From NCBI GenBank assembly GCA_019916065.1, contig CM034243.1:26624147-26688146 (forward strand): DNA of 64,000 bases, given 5' to 3'. This DNA comes from Vitellaria paradoxa. Its lineage: Eukaryota > Streptophyta > Magnoliopsida > Ericales > Sapotaceae. Of the stretch, positions 46,900-60,488 are shown piece by piece (the stretch's first letter is position 1; each line of letters begins with the position of its first letter). Under the pieces are notes generated by a model that saw only the letters and a program-made list of their open reading frames with translations, did not search any database and was not told where the DNA came from. Position numbers and translations under genes: made by a program.

Positions 46900-48540
46900 T
46901 AACCAATAGTAGACCTTATCAGACGGTGATCGAGCCCAATTGGCATCATTAGATTGATATGTGCCCATTGTCTTAGTACAATAAACCTTTTGTAGGTGCA
47001 TTTTTTAAATATTTTAGAATTTGGATAACTGCATCCCAGTGACTAGTATGAGGAGATTCTAGGAATTGACTAATCACGCTTGTTGTGAAAAGAGATGTTA
47101 GTTTGGTAACTATCAAATAATTTAGCTTTCTAATCAACCTCTGATATTGACTTGGATGCCTAGGGTGTCTATGAATCTAACTACATGCTTACGGGCATCT
47201 CTATGTTTTCCATCGAAACTTACAAATTTAGGTACGACGTACCCCTCGGGATAATGGTCTCGAATATCTCTGATGGTAAGGAGGACAGGGGTCAAACTCC
47301 AAGTTAAGGGAAGAGTGGGAACCCTCCTGATGCACATAGACCAAACCATGAAAGTGACTCTTGAGTTGATCTAGGGTAAACATGAGTGGGGAACTTTATT
47401 TAGGAAGTTTTGTTTGGAAGAACTAGAGGGATGGGGTTAAGGGTGATTTGAGGGAAATGATTGGAAGCACAATAGGAGTGGGCTTTGACAATTCACTTTG
47501 AGAGGATGCTAAGGGCCCCATCGAATGTAGAGCCACTTCCGCAGAATGGGTCCCCCATGATGGTGGTGATGTTAAGCGAAGGGGATAGAGGGAGCTTGGT
47601 GGCATTGCTAGCATTACAAAGAGAAATATGAACATCTCCTCTATTGGGAGAAGTGGTGTTACCCTAGGGTAGGCATTGGAGGTGGTGCTTAGCCATGTTG
47701 GAGGAGTAAGATAGCCATCATCATGACTTGCTTGGATTGCTGGATGACCTTGTAAGGTGCCGACAGAAGGACAACATTTTCTCTGTGAGCGCTCAAATTT
47801 GCCCCAAGATAGGTCACGACAGGTGTTGCTCCATGAGGTGTTTATATTCTTCATTGTAGGAGGTGACAACTCCACCCTTTGGATTGGTAGGATTGGCTTG
47901 GTTAGCTAAGTTCTTGAAGGGTACAATGGAAGACATTCAACACTCTTTCCGAGTGGTGTTCGATGTGTGTGACTAGAACTTAGTTGGATGTTTTGATTGA
48001 TTAGGAATAATTTTGATAATTGTTGATGATTGGACAAATCAGAGGTGAGCAGGCTAAGAATTAAAGTAGTTTGGAGTGAGAGAGAGTGCAATAGAAAGGT
48101 ATTGGTATGGTGAAGGATTTGAGTGAATGAAAAATATAGATAAAGAAAGGTATATGTAGGGAGAGATTTGGTGGAGGAGATTGGACTTCACATGCCCAGA
48201 TCAATGATCCTCGAACAAGTGCCGGAACTTTACATGATCTAACCCAATCGTTAGGAGGATGACCTGACTAGGTAGTAGTGGCCTCCCCTTATAATTGGGT
48301 GGTAGATGGTTCATGGTCATACTATACAGAGAGACACGTTTTGGTTGGTTTTTCGCCAGTGCATCTCTCTCTAGACTAGTTGAGGGAGTCTTGACAAATC
48401 TCCTACCTCTAGCCACTAAGGTGCCAGTTCTTGATGATCCTTTGTATAAATGGAAGGAGTATAAGATCATTGAGGTGCTCATATATGAGGCATTCCTTTG
48501 GTTGGGATCCCCAGGGTTTGCTCCTAACCTAGGGTGATTA
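46900..48540 (-). mobile_element. Decayed Ty3/gypsy gag remnant in AKR copy 2 intron 2
   Basis: The minus-strand frame 47349-47134 reads HYPEGYVVPKFVSFDGKH and RDARKHVVRFIDTLG, a Gag-type phrase. The frame is open for only 71 codons. Further minus-strand frames up to 48091 look like leader/LTR sequence and pair with 8740-10473 in unit A. No LTR pair or pol was found. Confidence 0.55.
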
Positions 48541-49619
48541 GCCTTTATGAATGGTTGTGCTCACCTTTGGAAAGCCTTGCGAAAGGTCCTGTGATAAAGA
48601 CTTGCTGTGGAAATGCCCACAGTGGGGTGGGACCGCAGGGGGACTCCCTGTTTGTTGGAAGATCCTATGGGAGGGGGGTGTCCATGATAGGGATGAAGTA
48701 TTCCGGTTGGGCTGACATGGATGGGGCCACCATGATGTCAATGTGGCACTGACACCTATTGATGTAGCTTGTACCCACAAATATAATCCATCAATGCCTT
48801 ATGTAAATGTTTAAGCTGTTTGTAAAATGTTATATGAAATGGTTTGCTTAAGGAGTTGCTTCCTCACATGTCCAGCTAAAATCAAGATTGAGCATTGGGA
48901 TGGTGATAGTGAAAAGTGAGCACAGTACAACATTGGCAGTCCACCATGCTCCACTGAAAATTGGTATACAGCAAAAACAAAAAAGAAATAGAAAAAAAGA
49001 AAAATCAATTTGAAATGATTGAGATGCAAATTAGAGAAATTTTCTTTTCACAATGTGATTTACTGAATGTTTATTTGCATGTGCCATAATTAACAATTGC
49101 CAATTCTAAACCATGATTTTAGCTAAGTACTCAACTGAGTGTAATCAGCTCTCTGCTTGTTGAGGAAAAGGTGCCTACATCTGCCCCTTCCTGGAGCCCG
49201 CAATGTCGGAGCTTTGTGCACTGGGTTGCCTTGTTACCCAACTGAGTGCTGCATTATTTAATCTTCTGTTTTGGAGAACTATCTATTCATTGGCTATTTG
49301 CTAAAATTTGTGTTGATATTGGGATTGTTCTGTCATTTAGTAGAGCCTGAATCTTGCAGGCACTAAAGCAGCTGCCTCGAGAAAATATTGAGTTAGCCAC
49401 AAAATTTGGTATCACAAATTTTGGACCTACACAACTAGTGGTCAGAGGCACTCCCGAATATGTTCGCTCCTGTTGCGAGGCCAGCTTGAGCCGCCTTGGT
49501 GTGGACTACATTGATCTCTACCATGTGCACCGGATTGACACATCAGTACCGATAGAGGAGACTGTAAGCGTTTTGGTTCTCTTTTTCCATTTTTCAGTAC
49601 ATCTTAAAGTTGCGAACTT

Positions 49620-49660
49620 CTTATTTTTATAATAAAAAATGGTATTGAAGTTGGCATCAA
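49620..49660. other. Empty site for the Ty3/gypsy insertion
   Basis: TATTTTTATAATAAAAAATG followed by GTATTGAAGTTGGCATC is continuous here. In unit A the same sequence is interrupted by the 7.2-kb element flanked by AAAGT. Confidence 0.85.
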
Positions 49661-50554
49661 TTTCTCATTACTATTTTGGTGTTTCTTTCATCAGAGTGAT
49701 GTTGGAATTCTTCTGTTTATTATGTTTCAAAATTTCTCCTTGAAATGCAGATGGGGTATCTGAAGCAAGTACATTGGCTTATCTGAAGCAAGTCCAAATA
49801 CAATAGTGAGAGCACATGCAGTTCATCCTATTACTGCTGTACAAATGGAGTATTCACTTCTGACTCGTGACATTGAGGAAGAAATAATCCCTGTTTGCAG
49901 GTTTATTCTCATTCCATTAAAAAGTCATGAAAATAGTCTTGAGTTTATTTAACATTTTTCTTCAAAAACTTTGAGATATCCATGCAAATTTGCATTTTAT
50001 TTTAATAACCAATTTAGTTATAAGAAATAAAAGAAAGGTTATACAGAGAAGATTGTTTCATTCTGTTCGAACCTCAGTTAACTGGAAGTATATGTGAATT
50101 CTCCTTTACTTCAGTTTTTCTTTTGTCCCTTTTATCTTACATTTCATAAACTATCCTCCGATTGCCAGGGAACATGGAATTGGTATAGTTCCATATGCTC
50201 CTACCAGTCGTGGGTTTTTTGGTGGCAAGGCAGTTGTGGAAAGTGTACCTGAAAATAGCTTCTTGGTTAGAAGTCAGATATTACTTAAATTAATTTTCTG
50301 GTTTGAAGCATCCTTGTGATCTTTATTTCAAGTTTTACTCTCTGTACCTATTTAAAGAATTAAATGAAAAGAATTATGATTAACTTTTTCTTTCTATCAG
50401 CGAACACATCCTAGGTTTTCAGGGCAGAATTTAGAGCAGAACAAGATCTTTTATACTCGAATGGAAGCATTAGCTAAAAAGAAAGGATGCACTCCTATTC
50501 AACTCGCACTTGCTTGGGTTCTTCATCAAGGGGATGACATGATACCTATTCCAG

Positions 50555-53500
50555 GTAAGGAACTCATCCAAATTTTGCTTAATGAATAATAATGTATACT
50601 TCATAATCTACCAAATGTTGAGAACAAATGGGCAGATAGAAACTTAATTTTGTTGTTGTGAAAACACTGGGACTGCAATCACCTTGGTATTCTAAAAGAA
50701 GTTTCAATTTTCTTTTCAAGAAGTCCAAGAAACCAGATTCAGTACAGGGATGCAAATTTTTAGTAGCTGCTTCCTCTGTATTGCACATTGTAAAGTCTGC
50801 TAGCATTAGACCTCCAAGTTCCTGCAGTTTTAATCCTTCAGATGTAACCTGTCATCAACAGTGCATCTTGCATCCAACTGTTGACCTTTATTAGTGTGAC
50901 ATTATTACTGTTCTTCTGGTTATACAATTGTTCTGATCTTTCACACTACACCATCCCAACAAGAATACCACTGAGAATTCATGTTCATGTGAGCCTTCCT
51001 ATAACTCAACCTTGATTAGCCAACAACTCCACGTGAATATATTAGCAAGTGCTAACTTATATGATATCTAATTATTCCTATTGTAGTAATAGTCTTGAGG
51101 ATTTTTTTGAAAAAAGGCTTAATTTTCTAGCTGTTGTTAACGTGTTTGTTATGGCTATAAATAAAACTATATAATGATGTAAAAAAGCAACCCAGTGATA
51201 AGTATTTAGAGTCTGCATCGTGCTTTTGTGAGTTCCAGGGATGTGCTTTATGAGAAGAGCTTCTAAAGCTACTTATTTGAACTTAGAATTGCTTCACCAA
51301 GAAGATTTTTTGGCCTAATGTTCTTCCACTTTAGCCGCCTACAGAACTAAGAAATGCAAGCGCTTCAAAGAAGGTGCTTGTTCTTGTTGGATGTTTACAC
51401 CCATCAAACTCTCCCTTTGACACCCCAAACACTGTTCAAATGCATCTCATTATTTTTTTTTAATTTAATTTTATCTTTATTTTTTTGGACATAGGCAATG
51501 TGTGTTCATAGCTTAGACACGACTTAAATTCTTACTTTAAAGAAAAGGGTAACTACACTTAGCAACGTTGTACTTTATGCCTAATCTCACTTTGGTTCCT
51601 CTATTTTAAATTGTCCTACTTTGGCCCATATACTTTTAAATCGTCTCAATTTGCCCTATTTGTCAAATTTATTAACGAAAAGCGTTCGTCTATTGTGTGC
51701 GATGAACATGTGGTGTTCTTTGTCATATGTTTTTTTAACAATTATTGGTAGAAGGTGCAAAGTGAGATGATTTAAAAATACATGGGCAAAGTGGGATGGT
51801 TTAATGTACAAGTTTTTATGTAAAATTGATGGTAATGTATAAGAGTGCAAATTGCAAAGTCTAATTTACTTAAAGAAAAATAATTACACTTAGCATTCTT
51901 GACTTTACCACCAATTTTGTTTCAGGACCTATACTTTATATCATTTTATTTTGCCTCTATATGTTTAATCAATAAAAAATTTCCATCATTCACAATTGCA
52001 TTTTTCATTAATACACAAGAAGGGATAAATTGGACCAATTGAAATGTACAAGGAGCAAACGAGTGGCAATTTTGGAGATGATTTGGACATGACGCAGCGC
52101 AACACAACACGACACAAACATTGTCATCACAAACACGAAGTTACTCTGAGCGAACATAAATACAACATGACATGAATATTTTGACTCGAAATTGACACAA
52201 TTTAATCTAATTTTGAAGAAAAATTAATTATTTAACTTTTCCATTAAATTTTAAGATATTTGAGCATAAACACATATTGACACAAATTATAAATCCGAAC
52301 CCGACAGAGTTCAACGCAACTGCCATCCCAGCAAAATAGATGATTTAAAGTACAAGTCCTAAAGTGAGTTTAGTGTTTTAATTCATGGGTGCCAAGTGTA
52401 ATTTATCCTAAAACCTAATATAACAGTAAAAGCAATATAAATTTATACTTACAAATTGATCATCCTTTAGGCTCTGTTTGTTTCATTAGAAAATATAGGT
52501 ACAACTGCTTTTTTTTTTTTTTAAATAAAATTTTTGTTTGCTTACTTGCAATTTTTTAAATTTTAGGAAAAACAAAATCCATATTTTTCGGGAAAACGTA
52601 GGAAAATTACGTCCTAGATCTTGTCGTGGAAGTTAGTTCATAAGCATAAGAGTGAATATCTTTTTCATACCTATCCAAATCATCTTGCAATCTCCTTAAG
52701 ATGAATTTAAGTAAAATCCAATGTCCATGTTTAGTCATCTCTCTTTTCTAAATTTGGTAAAAATTGTAGATATTTTTTCAAGTTATTTATTTACCAAACC
52801 ACTAAAGACATTTGAGGAAAAGTTGTTTCCCCAAAAATATTTTCTTCTAGAAAATTTCATGGGCATTTTATGTTCCACATAATCAAACATAGCAGTAGAT
52901 TTTTTAATTTTAGAAATTTTAATACTCAAAATTTTCAATTTGTTTGTAAATAAAACTTTCTAAGTAAAAATTAAGACTTTTTGTTGACATTTGTTTTTTC
53001 AACATGCATAATGGAGAAGTAATTTCATTCTACTTTTTTACATAAATAAAAGCATAATCAATAAAAATATCTTTTCTTTTGCATGAAACGTTAGTAAAGT
53101 TTTCTTTTTCAACAAAACCAACTGAAATATGTTTTAGTTAATTTGTTATTTTTATTTCACTTATTGTTTAGATTGATTTCATTTATAATTGTAAATATTT
53201 TGATCCATGTTGAGAGTTTTAAATGTTTAAATATATTTTCATACTTTTGTACCACCTTTGAAAGTTTCTGAATGTTTCTATCACAGTCAAAGTTTCCTAT
53301 CAAAAGGAAATTTTGATCCATGTTGAGATTTTTGTTATATCCTTTCCCCCATACCCTTAAAAAAAAGAGTTTTGAACATTTGTCCACTAAATATATTAGA
53401 ATTTTTTTCTTTAGTAATACTTATCAGAATGTTGAGATGGTTAATACCAACTTTGCTAAAAGTATAAGCCATTATAGAAGACGTAGCTTAAGCATGTATA

Positions 53501-55656
53501 TGTTCGTCATGCCCCTTGCTCTAGGTTAAGATCATCAGATTTGTTGAAGTAAAGGAAATGAAAGGGAAATAAAATTAGTTATTCCAATTCATTTTCTAGT
53601 TGGATAATTAAGCAAATAAATGCATTGTTTCAATTGATTCCCATTCATTTTTACTAAAATTCTCAGCCCAACCGAACAATATCATTGAATATATATTTTT
53701 CATTTCACTTCTTTCCCTTTACTTTTTGATTCCTACACCAAATCTATGATCCAAAAATGGTGTTACTTTTTGGCTGGACTCTCCTCCAGGAATTGGCTAA
53801 AGATTCGGATGTATTATAAACCTTAGGTATTCAGTGAGCTTCAGGCTTAAGACATGCTTGGCCAAATTTTCGAACATATTATAAACCTTAGATATTGAGT
53901 GAGCTTCAAGCTTAAAACGTGCTTTCTATGAGATCATCGTAGGAAAGTTTTAGCCATTAGAGAGGATATGACTTGATTATTTATCTATTGAACATAGAAG
54001 AAGATATGGTTTAGTTCCATTTAAGATTTGGGATGGCCCCATCTATTAATTGGAGGAGACTACAAAATCAACTAAATGACAACAAAATGTATAATCCACC
54101 ATTTACTTTCATTGCTGGAATTAGTTTTCCTCATCTTGGTCAATCATACCGAAGATGAACTTTCTCTCACTTAAAATTGCATTTCTAACACTTTGCTACA
54201 TATTTTATTTCCTGTTTATGTTTTGAGCAAGCGTTTCAATGTGTGTCTGAACAGCATACAATTTTGTAAATAGCCATTATGGGCTAAAATGACAAGAAGT
54301 TTGTGCAAGACTACCATGTCCGAAGTTGTGTAAAATAAACTCGATTCAATTTTCAGTCCCTCATTTGTGTCTTTGTTCATACATGGGTACATCTGTATTC
54401 AAAGTTGTGTAGATTGCATAGACTACTACAAACATGAATAATACGCCAAATGACTTTGAAATGTCTGCTCACATGGAATTGAGTGACATCACCTATGCAA
54501 GTCCAGTAATCTTTTGAGACCATAACATGCTATCAGGCTTTCCACAGTTGTCATACTTGGGCCTCTCAATCTAAGTAACTTTCACTTTGGCAACTTATAG
54601 TTTGTTTTTAGGTTTGCTTAGCATAGAAATAAAAACAAAAACATTTTGGAAATGTTTCGGAAACGTTTTGAGAGCGACACAAAAATATTCAAGTATCTAG
54701 GAATGTTAGAAGTATTTGTTGAATTACATCTAAATATACAAAAGCTTAATAATAATATAATTAATCAATTTCTTGTTTTCGTATTTTATGTTGTAAATAT
54801 TACAAATACATTTCAACTCTTACAAAAAATTAAGATAAAATGAAGTTAGTATTTTAATGTCAAATGTATAAATCATGCAAAACACTTTAACGGTCTCTCA
54901 ATTGTGTAGTTGGATAAAGGGAGTATAGAACTAGATCTAAAATGTTTTGTAAATTTTGTTGAGGATTCATTTTGTTGATATGAGTAAGTTTTTGTATATG
55001 CGTTTTCTTTATGCATGTCTTTGCTCTCTTCTCTTATTAATAAAATTCTTTACTTATTAAAAAAAAAAATGAAAGCTCTAGATGAAAAATTGTAGTATAG
55101 TAGACTATGTTTTCATGTTATAGGCATTGGATAAGATCTTATGATTTTATGATTCAATTTTTTGGACTCTCGATTTTAACAACCTTGGAATGGAAACTTT
55201 TTCGACTGTTTTGTACTTAAGAAATGATATTTTGATCCTTCCCATTAAGGGAGGTCTTCCGATAATGGCTTGTATCAATGCAGTTTCTGTAACTTCCTTT
55301 CATTTTTGTCCTCACAATGTAGGTGGACTAAAAAATTATTTTTTAAACCTCTTCTTTTCCTTTTACTTTCTCTCATTCCCCCCATCAAATAATATAGAAC
55401 AATATTTTTTCATGTAGAGCACAGCCAGACTCTGTTTTCATTCATTTGAATTATTACTTAAAAAGTATTTACCAATCTTCAAGCTGGAAATGTTTTGACG
55501 AGATCATACTAACTTCCCAAACTCACTGTTATCTTAAATATTTGTAATTCATCTCATGCAGTTGGTTTGTCTTGAATGGATAATTTGTTTTGTTAATTTT
55601 ATTTATTTATCAATTAATTTATTTTTTTCCCGCTGCTCGTGTACATTATTTTGCAG
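50555..55656 (+). other. AKR copy 2 intron 6, 5.1 kb
   Basis: Homologous to 21946-27073. The ACTACACTTAGCA relic lies at about 51545-52420. No coding sequence is supported; the short open frames are AT-rich chance frames. Confidence 0.5.
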
Positions 55657-55844
55657 GAACAACTAAGATAAAGAATCTTGAGGAGAACATTGGGGCCTTA
55701 ACTGTGAAGCTTAACAAAGATGATTTAAAAGAGATTTCTGATTCAGTGCCTGCGAATGCGGTGGCAGGGCCTAGAGTAGGTGAAACTCTTTATCGCATCT
55801 CGTACAAGTTTGCAGACACACCACTGCCAAAAGAATCAAAGTGA

Positions 55845-57559
55845 TCGGCTTGTTATATTGTCGAAATGTGGATACTTCCTGTTATTATTGGACTGTAATG
55901 TTAATCTGCTTTACCATAAAATTGTAATGCAAAGTTGAAGGAGATTTGAAGACCTATTCTAACTCCCAGAATGTAGCCATGAGGTAGTGAAGGAAAAAAA
56001 AATGGTCTTTCTATAATTCGTTCAAATGGGCATTGCATTGTTCAAAGGCACAATCGCGGAATATGATGATTTGGATGATTATTGCTTAGTCTTTGGGAAG
56101 TGATTTAAATCCAAATTATTTTAGGACTATTTAAAGTGTTTTAGATTGATTATTGGTTCATAATTTTGGGTTAAAACCTTATTTGGTTTAAGATTTATTA
56201 CCTATTATAACTAGGAATTTGTAATATTAGATTTCGTTAATTTGATTAATATATTCAATTGTTATGGATTCAAAAATGTATAATTGTCATGGATTCAAGA
56301 GTGTATATTTGTCATATTTATGGAATGATATCTTACTAGTAACCTTACCATTGTGTCAAGTGGTAACTGAGAATATTTTTTTATATGATTTTTTAACTTT
56401 TCACGAGATTTTCCCTTGTACTCTCGTATAGATGGCTAACCCAAATAATAATAAAGTGATTGTAGTTTCAAAAATCTTTGAACTTCGCACCAAATGTTAG
56501 AGTAGAAATAAGATCGGTTACAACAATGAATGAATGGATGATCAAAGTGAAAAATTGGAAGAAGTTTATTATTGCCCTAGCCATCAACAATTGGGCTACC
56601 CTAGAAGCAGTAATAGTTGCTATAACAACTGCGTGGTCAAGCTATGATAGTAGAATGGTTGCCGAACAAGCTCGTTGTTACATGAGATTAGAGGAGGTAA
56701 TAATTATTGAAAAATTCATAAATTTCACCTAATTAAATTCAAATTAAATGGGTTTGAATCAAACTAAAATTATTAATGGATAAAAGACAATATTTACTTG
56801 ATTAATGAGTTTACATGAGTTGATGGTACAATCAATTAAACACTCAATTATTATTCATTCTATCCGTTAAAATAAACACCCAATTTGTATATGAAAATTG
56901 TTCATATACAAATAAACATCAACGACAATGAAATATAGGAAACCACCAACCATATAAATACTTACAGACATATAATGCTGAGTATGCAATTGTTATTTTA
57001 TTTTTTCTTAGATTATAATTTTTTGATATTTAAATTGTATTATATTAATTGACAAAAATATTATAATAAATAAAAAATATTTTCATTATATTTATATGTT
57101 TACGAACAAAGTGAAAGAAAAAACAAAAGCAATGTAAAAAAATAACAAAAGTTCCATTTCTTTTTCTTTTTTTTTTTTTTAAGCAAAAGTCAAGTTTGTC
57201 ACGTCCTTAATTTCTCACAAATTCGAGATTGTGAACAAACAAATACAAGGAATAAAATTTGTCTTCAACCACGCAAACTTATTGTCAACTTATCATTGCC
57301 TTTTTTTTTTAATAATATGCATTTAGTGTGTGTATATATATATATATATATATAACCCACGTGTGTGGCTAAACTCCCAACAAAAAAAAAAAAAAAGAAA
57401 AAAAAGAAAAAAGAAAAAAAGTAGAACTCAAAAGAAAAATATTTCTGACCACATGTTTCTTAGTCTGTCGCCACATATCCAACGTCTAACATATTGTTGT
57501 TGTTGTTGTTGTTATTATTATTATTTAATAGGTACTAGTTCAACACATAATGGCTTAAA
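55845..57559. other. Intergenic region after AKR copy 2
   Basis: Counterpart of 27262-28930. A frame at 56478-56732 reads NNWATLEAVIVAITTAWSSY; its unit A partner (27819-28073) is frame-broken. I do not recognise the product. AT and poly(A) tracts lie near 57330-57420, and a GTT/ATT run near 57493. Confidence 0.4.
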
Positions 57560-58602
57560 TCTATACTATAATATTAAAACCGTGTATTTCTCTCTCCTCT
57601 CCTCGTTCACCCTCATCTACGTGGCATAACTCTTTACTCTCCATTACTCTTTTTCTTTTCTTTTTTTTTTTTTACAGAATTTTAATTTTATTTTTAAAAT
57701 AAATTCCTCCCTCTCTCTCTCCACCTGTAATGAATAATAATAAATATTTCATTAAAGCAATCATTCTCTCTCTACATAGTACTCCGCCCTGAAGTGAATT
57801 ATAATAAAAGATTCATTAAATGAGAGTTAGAAAAAAAAAAAAACACAAAAAAACAAAAATAAAAATATGAAACTCAAGAGCCATTTTCTTTTCAAAATTT
57901 ATCTCTCTCTTTATTTCATTAAAAGTCTTTTTCATAATACTCCGCCCATTGCCTAAAATGAATTATAATCAAAGATTCATTAAAGGAGAGTTAAAAAAAA
58001 ATATAAAACTTAAGAGTCATTTTCTTTTCAAAATTCTCCTCTCTCTTCATAGTACTCCTGCCATCGCTAGAAAACTTTCAGGTTTTTCTCCAATTTCCTT
58101 TCCCTTTCTTATTTACACATGTTTTCTCGATTTAGGTCTTATATAATAATATAAAATCTTTATAGTTTTATAAATGTTGTTTTGTAGATTGAAAGACGAT
58201 GGATTGGAAGTATAGAGTTTCATTTTTAATAGGTAATGTTATACAACTTCTTATTTACTTTTAATAATTTTTTTAAGAAAATATTGTAAATCTTAAGAGA
58301 TAATTTTAAATATGTTTTGTTTAATAGGTGATTTTACTTAGTATTCAGGAGCTGAATGAGGGCTAAAAGAATGGAGTTATATGTTATGTTTTTTGCTATT
58401 GTACTTTTGGATTACTATTTAGAAAATTGGATGGCTATATTTATTTTTTTTAATAACTATCTATTTTGACATGTGGATTTATGATTATTACCATTTCTTA
58501 ATATAAATGTCTATTTTGATTGTTTTGAAGATATTTTTATTTTTTTAATGTTAATAATTGAAAAAATTTGCATTACTCGGGTATCACACGGGTTACTGCT
58601 AG
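57560..58602 (+). mobile_element. Non-autonomous Helitron-like element
   Basis: The 5' end TCTATACTATAATATTAAAA follows an A, and the 3' end TTACTGCTAG precedes a T, the A/T insertion and CTRR ending expected for Helitrons. Before the end, a degenerate hairpin reads ACTCGGGTATCACACGGGT, where paired arms have partly decayed. No Rep/helicase coding. Unit A lacks it near 28935. Confidence 0.65.
57772..58062. repeat. Tandem repeats of about 170 bp inside the Helitron-like element
   Basis: Two long units and a partial one share TAGTACTCCGCCC, GAATTATAATAAAAGATTCA, GAGAGTTA-poly(A), and AGAGCCATTTTCTTTTCAAA. The flanking CTCTCTCT tracts recur as well. Confidence 0.65.
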
Positions 58603-58639
58603 TATATATATGTATAATAGTGGTATTATTTATTTTAAA

Positions 58640-58885
58640 TTGAAGAATAATTAATTTTTATTGGGAAACTTTCCTTTACACTCCTTGTACTTAAACTTTC
58701 AGTCACTTACACCCCTATACTTAAGAAATGTGCACTAATACCCCTGTACTGTTCCGAAAAGTGACAAACCCAACAACGTGACATTAAATGATAAAAAGTC
58801 AAAAATGCCCTCTCCATATTTGAAAGCCCTCATCAGTGGTGCTCCTCCAAACTCAAAATCCCTATTCAAACTTCCCCAAAATTGA
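58640..58885. mobile_element. Possible MITE-like relic, unit B only
   Basis: Sequence of the CCTTTACACTCCTTGTACTT and TACACCCCTATACTTAAG kind, a style common in dispersed plant repeats. No partner was found in unit A. Termini not resolved. Confidence 0.3.
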
Positions 58886-60326
58886 ATATATATATATTTT
58901 TTACAAATCAATAAAAGTTTCATTTGTTATTATAATTTTTTGTTTATTTTCCAAATACGAAATTTGTGTGTACACTTGCATCTCCAATCGAGATACTCTT
59001 GCACCCCCTAATTGGGATGCCTCACAACCCCCACTTGGTGTGCCCTCCAACATTCTTTAATACTCTTTTCTGCAAAGGAAATCATCACTAATTGGAGAGC
59101 CAAAGAGAAGCTTGCTTTGGCTAGCCATTGTCATTGTTATTACTAATCAAGACTTCTCTTTACTCCAAGCTTTTATGTGAACACATCTAGCAATTAGAAT
59201 TTGATCCTATGTTCTTTGATGGTAAAGGGCATGCTGTGGACTATGATAGCCATTGGAGTCGGACGCAAGTGGATAATTGAAATATTTTCAAAAATTCTAG
59301 TATCTTTGTTTGAAAATTTCAAAATGAGAGGATGGTTAACAGTTGCCAGTTTTGAAGGCAACTGTGCAGCCGAACAAGTGTCGGAGTTTTTTTTTTTTTG
59401 TTTGCAAACATTGGCAAACTAGCATTGGACATGAGCATATAGTTAGTTGGGTATGTAGTGTGAGGATCAGTATTATTCCTATAGATTTTGCTATTATTCC
59501 TACAGATTTTGCTTCTCTTTTCACCTACCCAGAATCCCCAACCTAGAGTTTTAGTACACAAATGTTGGTACAACACCATTGAAAGAAGTTGCAGCTGCAA
59601 TCCTCTTACCTAAACACTAGTAGCTGATGTGGAAGTTTCCAGTTCATTACTTCAAGATAAGTATTGGGTTCTGTATCTTTTTTCATGCACTAATCTTTTG
59701 CACACTCACAAGTTGGTCCCATTAGAGCCACCTTGTTACTTTTGGCACCAAAATACACCTAGGTGATAAGCTACCCAAATCTAAGTAAAATAAATACTTG
59801 TGGATCTTAGACTTCTTATCTTTTTAAAATAAATTATTTTAATAGGATGCAACAAAAAATGAGAAGGTGTTTCATTTAATACTTTAAATTATTTAGTATA
59901 ATTTTGAATATTATACTTTGTAGAGGTAATTGTAAATTTTCATTTAAGACTCATTATCTCCTAGGAGAATAAGACATTTCTATGATTTTTGAGAAGAATA
60001 AAGAGTGAAGTGGATATGGTATTCTATCTTTCAAAAGTGCAATCAAATAAGAGAATGGAATGCTCATTCACATTCCACCGTTATTCTATCCATCCAAATG
60101 TACCTTATGTATCTTTCTATTCATTTTTTCATCCTTATTGTGTGCATAATCCCAATAGGCACCCACGTCCCCTAACTAATAACAAACAAATGCTTAAGAG
60201 TACTTTTGGAGCACTTGATAAGTAACATAAAAGTATTTTGAAATGGCAAGAAATTGTTTTAATACTTATAATTTCTTTCAAAAAAATGGATGAGTGACTG
60301 TTTTAAACACTTGTCCTCCCCTTTTA
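58886..60326. other. Intergenic region between AKR copy 2 and the third TNL
   Basis: Counterpart of about 29160-30585. A frame conserved in both units reads FENFKMRGWLTVASFEGNC and then runs into a poly(T) tract. It is short, with no recognised domain, so I do not call a gene. Confidence 0.4.
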
Positions 60327-60488
60327 TGACTCCATTTGGAATGACAAAAAACTCTGAAGAATGGTAAAAAAAATACTAAAAAACTCTAAAAAATAATTCA
60401 CTTTTTATCTTACTGCACGAATTACGAATTCATAACTTATCTCACTTTATTTTATTTTATCTCACTTTTTATCACTCCAGACACACCC
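60327..60488. mobile_element. Small MITE, about 160 bp, unit B copy
   Basis: Inverted termini CTCCATTTGGAATGACAAAA and TTTTTATCACTCCAGACAC. Same position as 30586-30742 in unit A, so inserted before the duplication. Confidence 0.5.

Larger units (their letters stand above)
43443..55844 (+). pseudogene. Aldo-keto reductase copy 2, seven exons, broken in exon 4
   Basis: Exons read 43443-43493, 45023-45193, 49360-49563, 49751-49900, 50169-50265, 50401-50554 and 55657-55844, with GT/AG borders. The peptide starts MGGVNVPRIKLGTQDLE and keeps the AKR tetrad regions: Asp and Tyr in FFDTSDVYG, Lys in ATKFG, His in LYHVHR; later exons give QLALAWVLHQGDD and the C-terminus PLPKESK. Intact relatives are about 345 aa, matching this layout. 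In exon 4, 36 nt after ATGGGG are replaced by a 13-nt copy of sequence just downstream, a net loss of 23 nt, with TGA at 49784-49786. All other exons are open and in frame, so decay is recent, or exon 4 could be skipped or an alternative start used. Intron 6 is 5.1 kb. Confidence 0.88.

Noticed and set aside
49751..49786. ATGGGG at the start of AKR copy 2 exon 4 as a new gene start
   Set aside because: The frame stops after 11 codons.
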